The notes under the pieces: generated by a model
The model's database searches: none
The model's input: only the letters and a program-made list of their open reading frames with translations
What the model was told of the DNA's origin: nothing
Shown: positions 16,563 through 25,118 of the stretch, piece after piece
Layout: every line of letters begins with the position of its first letter
Numbering within the stretch: position 1 is the stretch's first letter
Origin: Allopusillimonas ginsengisoli
GTDB taxonomy: Bacteria > Pseudomonadota > Gammaproteobacteria > Burkholderiales > Burkholderiaceae_B
DNA length: 64,000 nucleotides
Reading direction: 5' to 3'
NCBI GenBank assembly: GCA_005239165.1
Contig: RAPG01000001.1
Coordinates: forward strand, 1 to 64,000
Program-made: the position numbers and the translations under genes

Positions 16563-16798
16563 ACACTGCCATAACACTAGAGTCCATGCGGGCCGACATC
16601 GCCCGCATGCTGCATGAAGACCCGGCAGACATCGCCGATGACGACAACCTTATGGATCTCGGTCTTGATTCCATGCGCACCATGACACTGGCCTCGCGCT
16701 GGCGCGACGCAGGTGCCGCCATTGAGTTCTCCGAGATGGCGCTAAACGCCACGCTGCAACACTGGTGGTCGCTTGTGCGGCTATCACTGCCACGCTGA
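16559..16798 (+). CDS. Stand-alone aryl carrier protein (EntB C-terminal domain equivalent)
   Basis: The 79-residue protein is one phosphopantetheine-binding domain. The attachment serine is in DLGLDSMRTM, matching YGLDSVRMM of E. coli EntB, and the C-terminal LQHWWSLVRLSL matches the EntB carrier end. In E. coli this domain is fused to isochorismatase; here that enzyme is a separate gene 7 kb away. The start overlaps the entE stop by four bases. The function, carrying DHB from EntE to EntF, follows from homology. A phosphopantetheinyl transferase is required, but no gene for one is seen in the window. Confidence 0.9.
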   Translation: MNTAITLESMRADIARMLHEDPADIADDDNLMDLGLDSMRTMTLASRWRDAGAAIEFSEMALNATLQHWWSLVRLSLPR

Positions 16799-16852
16799 CA
16801 CCTCTTCTGTTTCATCACCCCTGATAGGGTGTTTTCGTGCAAAGCCGTTTTT

Positions 16853-19800
16853 ATGAAAGCAGACTCTCTCATCACCGAAACATCCAGTACCCAGGGTTTC
16901 ATGCAGGGCCCGGAGCAGGCTGTACCGCTTACCGAGGCACAAGAGGGCCTATGGTACGCGCAGCGCCTGGACCCTCAAAATCCCATTTTCAATACCGGCC
17001 ATTGCACCGAAATCCGCGACACGCTCGATCTGCCGCTGTTCATCGAAGCGGTAAACCAGACACTGCGCGAAGCCAACGCCTTGTCGTTACGGTTCATCGA
17101 CGATGAAGCCGGCCCACTGCAATATCTTGATGAAGCCAACACTCCCGTTGTCGACGTTGTCCACCTGACCGGCAAGCCTGATGCAATAGCGCAGGCGCAA
17201 GCCGCCATGCAACATGACCTGCGCACGCCCATAGATCCGCTAGCCAGCCCGCTTGCACGCCATCGCCTGTTCGTGACGGGTGAGCACCACGTTTACTGGT
17301 ATCAACGCGTGCATCACCTGGCTGCAGATGGGTATGGCATGGCGCTCATAGAAAAACGGGCGGTGCAACGCTATCAGACATTGGTGGAGCATCGCCCAGA
17401 CGGTACACCGCTTACGCCCTTTGAAGAAGTCGTCAAAGAAGACCAGGCCTACAGAGCGGGCACGCGCCGCGTCGATGATGCGGCCTACTGGCATGCCACA
17501 CTAAAGCACCTTGACGAAGTGACAAGCCTGAGCGATGGCCCGGCCCTCACCGCACACAGCATTCTGCAGGCTCGCCGCACCCTTGATGCAGCACTGATCA
17601 CACGCATGCAACAAAGGCAAGACGAAGCCCAATGCAGCTGGCCTGACATACTCACTTCTCTGGTGGCTGCCTACGTGCAGCGCCATACAGGACAAGACAC
17701 CAGCATCATCGGCGTGCCCTGGATGGGCCGCATGGGTAATGCCAGCGCACGCAGCGTGGCAACCATCATGAATGTCGCGCCATTAAGTCTGCACATCGAC
17801 CAGCGCCAGCCGCTGAATACGCTTTTTCAGACGTGCGCACGCCAGCTTCGGTCGGCCCGCCGCCATGGGCGCTATCGCAGCGAACAATTGCGACGCGACC
17901 TGGGCCTGCTGGGTGGCCTGCGTCGTCTGTACGGGCCTATGGTCAATATTCTGCCCTTTGACGCCGCCTATCAGCAGTCCAACCTCAACGCCCGCCAAGA
18001 AGTGCTTTGTGCCGGGCCAGTCGAAGACCTTAATTTCAACTTCCGGGCCCAGCCTGATGGTAGCGGCCTGCGGCTAGAGCTTGAGGCTAACCCCAATCTG
18101 TACAGCCAGGCAGAGCTCAACGCACATCTTGATCGTGCTATCTGCTTCCTGAGCAAGGCCTTGCACGCCGATACGCTGGAAACCGTGCAAACGCTAGGTG
18201 AGGCCGAATGGCAGCACTGGGTTCACACCGTCAATCAGACAGCGCACCCGGTATCCAAAACCACACTCAGTGACCTCACGGCAATAAGCTGCGCCACCCA
18301 TGCCATGCGAGAGGCTCTGCGTTTTGGCCAACGGTCGCTGTCTTATCGCGAATTCGACGAGCAGGTAGGCCGTGCAGCCGCCGGGCTGCGGCAGGCAGGC
18401 GTGCAGACAGGCGATATTGTTGCCGTGGCCCTGCCTCGCAGCGAACACATGGTCATCAGCCTGCACGCCATTCTTAAAGCCGGGGCCGCCTACCTGCCTC
18501 TCGATATAGAGCAGCCCGACGAACGGCTTGCCCGCATTCTGGTGTCCGCCGGGCCGGCCGCTGTCATCGGCGATGCCGGCACACTGCCCCGCCTGAGCGG
18601 CAGGCTGCCTGCGCTTGATGTTCAAGTGTTGCTCGAAACCCCTGCCACGCTTGCCTCATGGGGCGCGCCCAAGGCCAAAGATCCTGCATACGTGCTGTAC
18701 ACCTCTGGCTCCACCGGCGAGCCCAAAGGCGTGGTAGTCAGCCACGACGCCATTGTCAATCGCCTGCTTTGGATGAAAACCCACTATGGGCTCGCTGCCG
18801 GGCAGCGATTTCTGCAGAAAACCCCCTATACCTTTGACGTTTCGGTCTGGGAACTCTTCCTGCCCATGCTGTGCGGAGCAACGCTGGTCGTTGCCGAACC
18901 AGAACTGCATCGCGATCCGCATGCCCTGGCGCAACTGATACGCAACGAAAGAATAACGGTGGCTCACTTCGTACCATCAATGCTGGCAGCCTTTCTTAAT
19001 GAGCCCTGCAGCCAGGGATTGCATCTGGATCACGTCTACTGCAGCGGCGAAGCGCTTAGCGCCAGCCTGCGCGACCGTTTCCACACCCAGATACACGCCG
19101 AGCTGCATAATCTCTATGGCCCCACCGAAGCAGCAGTGGATGTCAGTTATTGGCACGCAAGCCGCGACGATACAGCTGATCCCGTGCCCATTGGCTTTCC
19201 TGTATGGAACACTCAGCTTTACATTCTCGATCGCGCTCTGCGGCCCGTGCCGCCTGGCGTAGCTGGCACACTGTACATCGGGGGCCGCCAGCTTGCTGAC
19301 GGCTACCTGGGTCGCCCTGATCTGACGGCCGAGCGGTTCGTGCCCAATCCTTTTGATTCGACCCCAAACACCCGTATGTATGACACCGGCGATCTTGCTC
19401 GCTGGCGCCAAGACGGTTCTGTTGTCTACCTGGGCCGCCTTGACCACCAGATCAAACTGCGTGGCCAGCGTATCGAGCTGGGAGAGATCGAAGCCGTGCT
19501 TGGCCGCTATCCAGCATGCCGTGACCTCGTCGTCATTGCACGTGAAGACCAGCCAGGGCAGACACTTTTGATTGCCTATATGGTGGCGCAGCAAGACGTA
19601 AAACCCGACTCGGCCGCCGTACTTGCGTATGCACGTAAGCACCTGCCCGAGGCCATGGTGCCGTCTGCCGTCATCTGGCTCGACATGCTTCCAGTCAATT
19701 CCAATGGCAAGCTCGACCGCAAAGCCCTGCCTGCTCCCGCATTTTTGCCTGGTTCTGGCCGTCAGGCGCAAACCACTGCAGAGCGCATGGTTGCCGCACA

Positions 19801-20845
19801 GTTCACGACGGTGCTCGGCCTCGACAGCGAGCCAGGGGCCGACGATGATTTTTTCACCTTAGGCGGACACTCTCTGCTTGCAGCCAGGCTGGCCTCTTCA
19901 TTGCGCCGCGAACGTGGTGCAGAACTATCCCTGGGCGCGGTGTTTGAGCACCCCACGGTAGCGCGGCTGGCGGCATACCTGGACGCACCCCGCGATCCCA
20001 AGGGGTCAGCACTCGGAGATGGGTTTGGGCCTACTTTTACTTTAAAACCCAATATTGGACAAAACCGCCCTGCGCTGTTCTGCATCCATCCGGCGGGAGG
20101 CCTGAGCTGGTGCTATGGCCTGCTGGCAAGAAGACTGACCACAGAACGTCCCGTCTATGGCATCCAGTCGCCATGGCTGGGCCACGGCACAAACGGCCTC
20201 GAGTCTCTTCATGCACTGGCAATACGCTATGCTGATCAAATCCAGGCGCTGCAGGGCAGCGGTCCTTACCACCTCCTCGGATGGTCTGTAGGCGGTATTC
20301 TCGCTCACGAAGTGGCCTGCGTGCTTGCTGACCGCCAGGCGCAGGTGGGTGTGGTGTGCATGCTAGACGCCTACCCCGCAGAGGTCTGGCGAGAACGTCC
20401 TGAACCCGCTCATGATGCGGCCTACAAAGCCATCATGCATATTGCAGGCTATGACCCTGAAACACTGGAAGCCGGCGCACTAAACCGTGAAGGCGTAGTC
20501 GGGTTTCTGCGTCGAAGCGGACATGCACTGGGCAAGCTTACAGACACTCAGCTTGACGGTATTCTTGCCTCAGTCGAGCACAATAACGCCCGCGTCCGCC
20601 AGCACGAGCACCGTGTTTACGATGGTACTTTGCTGTACTACCGCGCGGCACTCGACCACCAGGGCGAAAATCTTCACCCCGATATGTGGCGGCCCTGGTC
20701 AGAGCGCATCATTGTTCACGATATTCAATCGCTGCATGCCCATCTGACAGGTGATCGCGCGGTCTCACAATTACTGCCTACGCTCGACGCCTCACTGGTT
20801 GAAGCAGACACCATGGCAGGCCGCACGGAAGACATATGCAGTTAG
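16853..20845 (+). CDS. entF: Enterobactin-type nonribosomal peptide synthetase (C-A-T-TE)
   Basis: The 1330-residue protein has one module. The condensation domain carries HHLAADG (near residue 154); the adenylation domain has [12 protein letters not shown] (near 615) and YGPTEAAVDVS (near 754); the carrier domain has GGHSLLAARL (Ser near 1007); and the thioesterase has GWSVGGIL (Ser near 1145). Read from FDVSVWE, VAHFVPS, VYCSGEAL and YGPTEAAVD, the specificity code is D-V-W-H-Y-S-L-V-D, one conservative change from the serine code of EntF. It should therefore join DHB to serine and cyclise the trimer. Possible starts are GTG 16829, ATG 16853 and ATG 16901; 16853 is a compromise. It overlaps the exporter gene by 10 bases. 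Confidence 0.93.
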   Translation: MKADSLITETSSTQGFMQGPEQAVPLTEAQEGLWYAQRLDPQNPIFNTGHCTEIRDTLDLPLFIEAVNQTLREANALSLRFIDDEAGPLQYLDEANTPVVDVVHLTGKPDAIAQAQAAMQHDLRTPIDPLASPLARHRLFVTGEHHVYWYQRVHHLAADGYGMALIEKRAVQRYQTLVEHRPDGTPLTPFEEVVKEDQAYRAGTRRVDDAAYWHATLKHLDEVTSLSDGPALTAHSILQARRTLDAALITRMQQRQDEAQCSWPDILTSLVAAYVQRHTGQDTSIIGVPWMGRMGNASARSVATIMNVAPLSLHIDQRQPLNTLFQTCARQLRSARRHGRYRSEQLRRDLGLLGGLRRLYGPMVNILPFDAAYQQSNLNARQEVLCAGPVEDLNFNFRAQPDGSGLRLELEANPNLYSQAELNAHLDRAICFLSKALHADTLETVQTLGEAEWQHWVHTVNQTAHPVSKTTLSDLTAISCATHAMREALRFGQRSLSYREFDEQVGRAAAGLRQAGVQTGDIVAVALPRSEHMVISLHAILKAGAAYLPLDIEQPDERLARILVSAGPAAVIGDAGTLPRLSGRLPALDVQVLLETPATLASWGAPKAKDPAYVLYTSGSTGEPKGVVVSHDAIVNRLLWMKTHYGLAAGQRFLQKTPYTFDVSVWELFLPMLCGATLVVAEPELHRDPHALAQLIRNERITVAHFVPSMLAAFLNEPCSQGLHLDHVYCSGEALSASLRDRFHTQIHAELHNLYGPTEAAVDVSYWHASRDDTADPVPIGFPVWNTQLYILDRALRPVPPGVAGTLYIGGRQLADGYLGRPDLTAERFVPNPFDSTPNTRMYDTGDLARWRQDGSVVYLGRLDHQIKLRGQRIELGEIEAVLGRYPACRDLVVIAREDQPGQTLLIAYMVAQQDVKPDSAAVLAYARKHLPEAMVPSAVIWLDMLPVNSNGKLDRKALPAPAFLPGSGRQAQTTAERMVAAQFTTVLGLDSEPGADDDFFTLGGHSLLAARLASSLRRERGAELSLGAVFEHPTVARLAAYLDAPRDPKGSALGDGFGPTFTLKPNIGQNRPALFCIHPAGGLSWCYGLLARRLTTERPVYGIQSPWLGHGTNGLESLHALAIRYADQIQALQGSGPYHLLGWSVGGILAHEVACVLADRQAQVGVVCMLDAYPAEVWRERPEPAHDAAYKAIMHIAGYDPETLEAGALNREGVVGFLRRSGHALGKLTDTQLDGILASVEHNNARVRQHEHRVYDGTLLYYRAALDHQGENLHPDMWRPWSERIIVHDIQSLHAHLTGDRAVSQLLPTLDASLVEADTMAGRTEDICS

Positions 20846-22065
20846 TAAATCTGATTATCGACATCACTCCTTTGCGCGAGAGCCGTGCCTTTCGCTTCGC
20901 CTACGCGGCGCGTACGGCCACTGTGCTGGTCACAGGCATGCTGCTGGTGGCGGCAAGCATACAGCTGTATGAACTCACCGCTTCCAGCGTTGCCGTTGCG
21001 GCCCTTAATGTCTCCATGGCAGTGCCCATGGGGCTTGCGCTGATTATCGGTGGCGTACTGTCTGACCGCCTCGACCGGCGCAAGCTCATGCTCTGGTCAC
21101 GCAGTGTTTATGTCATCAGCGTGCTGATATTTCTGATCAATGCCCTGCTGCCGCAGCCCATGGCCTGGCCAATTTATATGGCCGCTGTCATCGGTGGCGC
21201 GGCAGGAGGCATCAGCGTACCGGCCATGATGTCGGCCACCCCCGCGCTGGTAGGACGGCAGCATCTTGCCGCCGCAGCCGCCCTGTCAGGCTTGTCCATG
21301 CAACTGGGCGGTGTCATAGGGCCCTTGCTGGCCGGTGTGCTCATTGCCGGAACTGGCCTGGTTTCCTGCTATGTCATCGTATTAATCGGCGTTATTACAA
21401 CACCCATGCTGCTGCGGGCGCTACCACCATTGCCACCCCAGGTACCTGCGGGCTCAGCTGCCGCTAGGCACGGACTGTTTCACTCATTTATTGAAGGCTT
21501 TCGCTATATGCTGGCCACGCCATTGCTGCGTGGCCTGCTACTCATAGATCTTGCGGCGGTGGTGTTTGCCACCCCCATGGCACTACTGCCCGAATGGGGA
21601 AATTCGGTGCTGGGCATGGGTGCCGAAGCCACAGGCGCTCTGTACGCAGCACCTGCAACGGGCGCCGTACTGGCAGCGATCAGCAGCGGCTGGACCCGCA
21701 CTCACGCACGCCCTGGTCGTATCGTCATCGGCGCTGTGTTGATCTGGGGCATGTCCATCATGCTGTTGTCGGCAGCCACGACACTGTACGCATCAGTTTT
21801 TGCACTGGCGTTTATGGGCGCGGCTGACACTATTTCAAAAATGATGCGTATGGCACTGGTGCAAAAACATACACCCGACCACTTGCTGGGCCGAATGTCC
21901 AGCCTCTGGATGACGCAATCAACACTGGGCACAGCCGCAGGCAACATGCAGATGGGGCTAGTTTCACGCTGGTTTAGCCCATCGATGGCCCTATTGATTG
22001 GCGGCTCGGCATGCCTGCTTGCGGGCGGGGCATTTGCGCTGAGCGGCAACGCACTCAAAAAATAG
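20836..22065 (+). CDS. entS: MFS exporter, EntS-like
   Basis: This 409-residue inner-membrane transporter of the major facilitator superfamily has about 10 to 12 hydrophobic segments. It shares with EntS the loop GGVLSDRLDRRKLMLWSR, then SATPALVGRQHL, and late TPDHLLGRMSSLWMTQ (EntS has TPEAMLGRINGLWTAQ). EntS moves newly made enterobactin to the periplasm. The start overlaps the entF stop by 10 bases, so the two are co-transcribed and probably translationally coupled. The export role is inferred from similarity and position. Confidence 0.88.
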   Translation: MQLVNLIIDITPLRESRAFRFAYAARTATVLVTGMLLVAASIQLYELTASSVAVAALNVSMAVPMGLALIIGGVLSDRLDRRKLMLWSRSVYVISVLIFLINALLPQPMAWPIYMAAVIGGAAGGISVPAMMSATPALVGRQHLAAAAALSGLSMQLGGVIGPLLAGVLIAGTGLVSCYVIVLIGVITTPMLLRALPPLPPQVPAGSAAARHGLFHSFIEGFRYMLATPLLRGLLLIDLAAVVFATPMALLPEWGNSVLGMGAEATGALYAAPATGAVLAAISSGWTRTHARPGRIVIGAVLIWGMSIMLLSAATTLYASVFALAFMGAADTISKMMRMALVQKHTPDHLLGRMSSLWMTQSTLGTAAGNMQMGLVSRWFSPSMALLIGGSACLLAGGAFALSGNALKK

Positions 22066-22109
22066 CAGGGGGCCGCAAGTAATGCCGACCTTCCTCTACG
22101 TTTTCTGTA

Positions 22110-22131
22110 ACAGGGACAATTAAACGTCCCT
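22110..22131 (+). terminator. Hairpin between entS and the beta-propeller gene
   Basis: CAGGGAC and GTCCCTG form a perfect 7-bp stem with an 8-base AT-rich loop. No T-run follows, so it may reduce read-through or stabilise an mRNA end rather than terminate fully. Confidence 0.35.
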
Positions 22132-22193
22132 GCCTGCTACATACCCCACCGCAGTCGTCAGGCTGCTTACCCAGATTACCCCAAGGAAGTTAA

Positions 22194-23594
22194 ATGCAAA
22201 CCACTCTTTTTTGCATTCGTCATCAGACAAAAACAACACTGAAATCAACAGCCCTTGTGCTGGCCGCTTTGGCGATTTCAGTAGGCGGTGCCCAGGCTGA
22301 CACTGTGTTTGGCCAGCCCGACACAAGCTTTAAAGGCTCGATATTTAGCACTGGTGTCGTGCACCCGGGCGGCGCAGTTATCGTTCGCGGCGCACGTTTC
22401 AAACCTGGCCAGGAAATTCAGTTACTGCGCAACGGTCACAACATTGCCAAAGACAAGGTGCTAACCGCTGATCAGGACGGCAGTTTCACCACCACAATCA
22501 CCGTGCCAGAAACAGCGGCCACCGGCTTGCACCCCGTGGTGGTGCAGGTTGCCAAGCCCGATGCGGCCAGCATATTTGAATTTAAAGTATCGCCAGATAT
22601 CAAGTACAGCGGTGCAGAGAAATTCAAGATCACATCTGCCTCACTTAAGCCCGGCGTATATCAGAGTGCGTACAGCGCAGCAACAAACACGCTGTTTGTC
22701 ACGTCTGCCGTGGGCCGCCCTCCCGTCAAAGAATCTGCGCTCATGAAGGTTAACGCCGACACACTTAAGGTTGAAGCAAGTGTGACACCAGCGGCAGACC
22801 GCTCCAGCGACAAAGGTCAGGTCATGGCTGTGTACGGCGTTGCCGTCGATGACGAAGCCGGAACGGTATGGGCTAGCAATACACGCAGCAGTACGGTCGC
22901 AGTCTATAAGCAGGCAGACCTGTCACTGGTAAAGCAGTTTCCGCACGGTTTGGTTCCGCATGCGCGCGACCTGGCCATTGACGGCAAAAATCACCGTGCC
23001 TATGTTTCTGTCACCGGCGCAAACGAGATTGCAGTATTTGACACGCAAAAGCTCGAGCATGTTGGCACGATTGTGATGAAGTCAGAATCACGCGACACCA
23101 TCAGCCCCATGAGCCTGGCGCTCGACGCCGAAAACGGCAAGCTGTATACCGTCAGCCGCAACACCAATGAAGCCGTGGTCATTGACCTGAAGAAACAGGA
23201 AGTCGAGCACGTTTACCCATTGCCGGGCGCCAAAGCAGCCAGCGGCGTGGCAGTGGCACCTGAGGCCGGCACGCTGTTCGTGGCGTCACAGGCTACCGAC
23301 AACGTGCTGCTGGTCGATCTGAAAGACGGCAAGATTCTGCACGACGTCAAAGTCGGTGCCGGCCCGCTCAACCTTACGTGGGATGCGAAAAACAAAGTGG
23401 CTTATGCGGTAAGCCGCGGAGGCAGCTCTATTGCGGTCATCGATCTTGACGGCAAGCTTGTCGCCAATCTGGACGGCGGCAGCTTTCCCAACCATCTTTC
23501 CACCGACGGCAAGGGCAACGTTTTCGCCATCAACAAAGCCCGCGGTAAAGACGACAAAACGGGTGATCGCATCAGCAAAATCAGCCTGAAGTAA
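22194..23594 (+). CDS. Secreted YncE-like beta-propeller protein
   Basis: A signal peptide (hydrophobic stretch STALVLAALAISVGG, cleavage after AQA) leads to a beta-sandwich-like segment (residues about 45-135, with GGAVIVRGARFKPGQEI). A seven-bladed-type propeller with YncE/YVTN repeats follows, for example AVYGVAVDDEAGTVWASNT, RDLAIDGKNHRAYVSVTGAN, SLALDAENGKLYTVSRNTNE and GVAVAPEAGTLFVASQATDN. E. coli YncE is a periplasmic propeller whose level rises under iron limitation. Here the gene sits inside the siderophore operon, which supports a role in iron acquisition, though none is known. AAGGAAG four bases before the ATG fixes the start. Confidence 0.85.
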   Translation: MQTTLFCIRHQTKTTLKSTALVLAALAISVGGAQADTVFGQPDTSFKGSIFSTGVVHPGGAVIVRGARFKPGQEIQLLRNGHNIAKDKVLTADQDGSFTTTITVPETAATGLHPVVVQVAKPDAASIFEFKVSPDIKYSGAEKFKITSASLKPGVYQSAYSAATNTLFVTSAVGRPPVKESALMKVNADTLKVEASVTPAADRSSDKGQVMAVYGVAVDDEAGTVWASNTRSSTVAVYKQADLSLVKQFPHGLVPHARDLAIDGKNHRAYVSVTGANEIAVFDTQKLEHVGTIVMKSESRDTISPMSLALDAENGKLYTVSRNTNEAVVIDLKKQEVEHVYPLPGAKAASGVAVAPEAGTLFVASQATDNVLLVDLKDGKILHDVKVGAGPLNLTWDAKNKVAYAVSRGGSSIAVIDLDGKLVANLDGGSFPNHLSTDGKGNVFAINKARGKDDKTGDRISKISLK

Positions 23595-23664
23595 TCATCT
23601 GGCCCGGCCAAAGCGAACACGGCCGAGCTATTGCATTTTTTGCCACACAAAAAGGAGATTAGCC

Positions 23665-24332
23665 ATGAGCATATCGGCTATCACTGCATACTCAATGCCC
23701 CAGGTAAACGTTGAAAACCGGGCCGACTGGACGCCGGAGCCCGGCAGGTCCGTATTGCTGATCCATGACATGCAATACTACTTTCTTGAAAAATACGACA
23801 TGCAGGCCGAGCCTGTGCCCACTCTGATCAGACACATACATCAGTTGCGCAAGCTATGTCATGCTCAAGGCATACCGGTGATCTACACCGCCCAGCCTAC
23901 TGCCCAGCCCCCCCACGACAGAGCACTATTAACTGACTTCTGGGGCCCGGCCTGAGCGACCCGCGCAACGCTGGCAAAGAAAAAATCATTGCCGAGCTGG
24001 CTCCCTCACCACAAGATACAGTGCAGACCAAATGGCGCTACAGCGCCTTCTTCCGGTCCGACCTCAAGCAGCTCATGCAAGAGCAGGGTCGAGACCAGCT
24101 GCTCATCACTGGTATCTATGCTCATATAGGCTGCCTGACCACAGCGCTGGATGCGTTCATGAATGATATCCAGCCGTTTTTTGTCACTGATGCCACGGCA
24201 GACTTTTCGGCCGAAGAGCACGCCATGGCAATCAGGTATGTTGCACAGCGCTGCGGGGTATGTGTTGCCACCGATAGCCTGCAAGGCCAGCTATCAGGGC
24301 GGCCCGTAACGCCTCACCAGGAACTCGCGTGA
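23665..24332 (+). pseudogene. entB: Isochorismatase (EntB N-terminal domain), interrupted by a one-base deletion
   Basis: It hydrolyses isochorismate to 2,3-dihydro-DHB and pyruvate. The first part (LLIHDMQYYF, IPVIYTAQPTAQ, DRALLTDFWGP) is frame 1. At about 23946 the frame is lost and a stop follows; from there the next frame continues EntB perfectly ([42 protein letters not shown]). E. coli has WGPGL where this sequence reads CCCGGCC; one extra G restores it and gives 222 residues. Both halves keep conserved residues, so this is a recent mutation or a sequencing error. AAAGGAG seven bases before the ATG marks the start. There is no C-terminal carrier domain; that is the separate gene at 16559. 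The end overlaps entA by four bases. Confidence 0.88.
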
Positions 24333-25114
24333 ACACTGCCAACACCCAAGAATTCTCACAACAGTGTGTCATTGTCAGTGGCGCTGGTCGTGGCATTGGC
24401 GCTGCCGTCGCCAGACAGTTGCTGGATCAGGGGGCACGTGTTGTAGCACTCGACCTTGACGTCACACCTCTGCAATCGTGGCAGACCAGCTATCCAGACG
24501 CGCTTCACCTCGAAACGGTAGACGTCGCCGATTTCGATGCGGTCCAACAGGCCGTCGACAACGGCACACGCCAACTGGGGCCGGTCGACAAACTCGTCTG
24601 CGCAGCTGGCGTGCTGCAAATGGGCGCAATCACAGACTTACGCCCCGACCAATGGGCACGTACCTTCGCCTGCAATACCAACGGCGTCTTCAACCTGTGC
24701 CACATCGTTGCCAAACAAATGCTGACCCGCAGCAAAGGTGCCATTGTCAACATCAGCTCAAACGCCGCCACGGCCCCGCGTATGGCTATGGGGGCTTATG
24801 CCGCTTCCAAGGCTGCTGTTACCCAGCTAAGCCGCTGTCTGGGGCTTGAACTCGCGCATGCAGGCATACGCGTTAATGTAGTGTCGCCAGGTTCTACAGA
24901 TACACCCATGCAACAGGCCATGTGGGCAGCCGGCAGTTCAGCCCAGGCAGTCATAGACGGATCGGGTGAGCAGTATCGCCTGGGAATACCTCTGAAAAAA
25001 ATCGCGACACCCGATGAGATCGCCGACGCTGTGCTGTTTCTGCTTTCAGACCGTGCCAGCCACATTACGCTGCATGATCTGCGTGTAGATGGTGGTGCCA
25101 CCCTTGATCAATAA
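24329..25114 (+). CDS. entA: 2,3-dihydro-2,3-dihydroxybenzoate dehydrogenase
   Basis: This short-chain dehydrogenase makes DHB with NAD+. The 261-residue protein has the cofactor motif SGAGRGIGAAVA (near residue 17), CAAGVLQMG, the catalytic Ser in NISSNAA and the YAASK pair, then VSPGSTDTPMQQAMW, characteristic of EntA/DhbA. It starts at GTG 24329 within a GTGA overlap with the entB stop. Its stop is only four bases from the stop of the convergent glucan synthase gene, and no terminator hairpin lies between them. Confidence 0.94.
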   Translation: MNTANTQEFSQQCVIVSGAGRGIGAAVARQLLDQGARVVALDLDVTPLQSWQTSYPDALHLETVDVADFDAVQQAVDNGTRQLGPVDKLVCAAGVLQMGAITDLRPDQWARTFACNTNGVFNLCHIVAKQMLTRSKGAIVNISSNAATAPRMAMGAYAASKAAVTQLSRCLGLELAHAGIRVNVVSPGSTDTPMQQAMWAAGSSAQAVIDGSGEQYRLGIPLKKIATPDEIADAVLFLLSDRASHITLHDLRVDGGATLDQ

Positions 25115-25118
25115 TGCG

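Noticed and set aside
23938..23955. Programmed ribosomal frameshift in entB
   Set aside because: No slippery heptamer or downstream structure is visible, and EntB orthologues need no frameshift.
25115..25118. Terminator between entA and ndvB
   Set aside because: Only four bases separate the stop codons, and no hairpin with a T-run lies in or around them.
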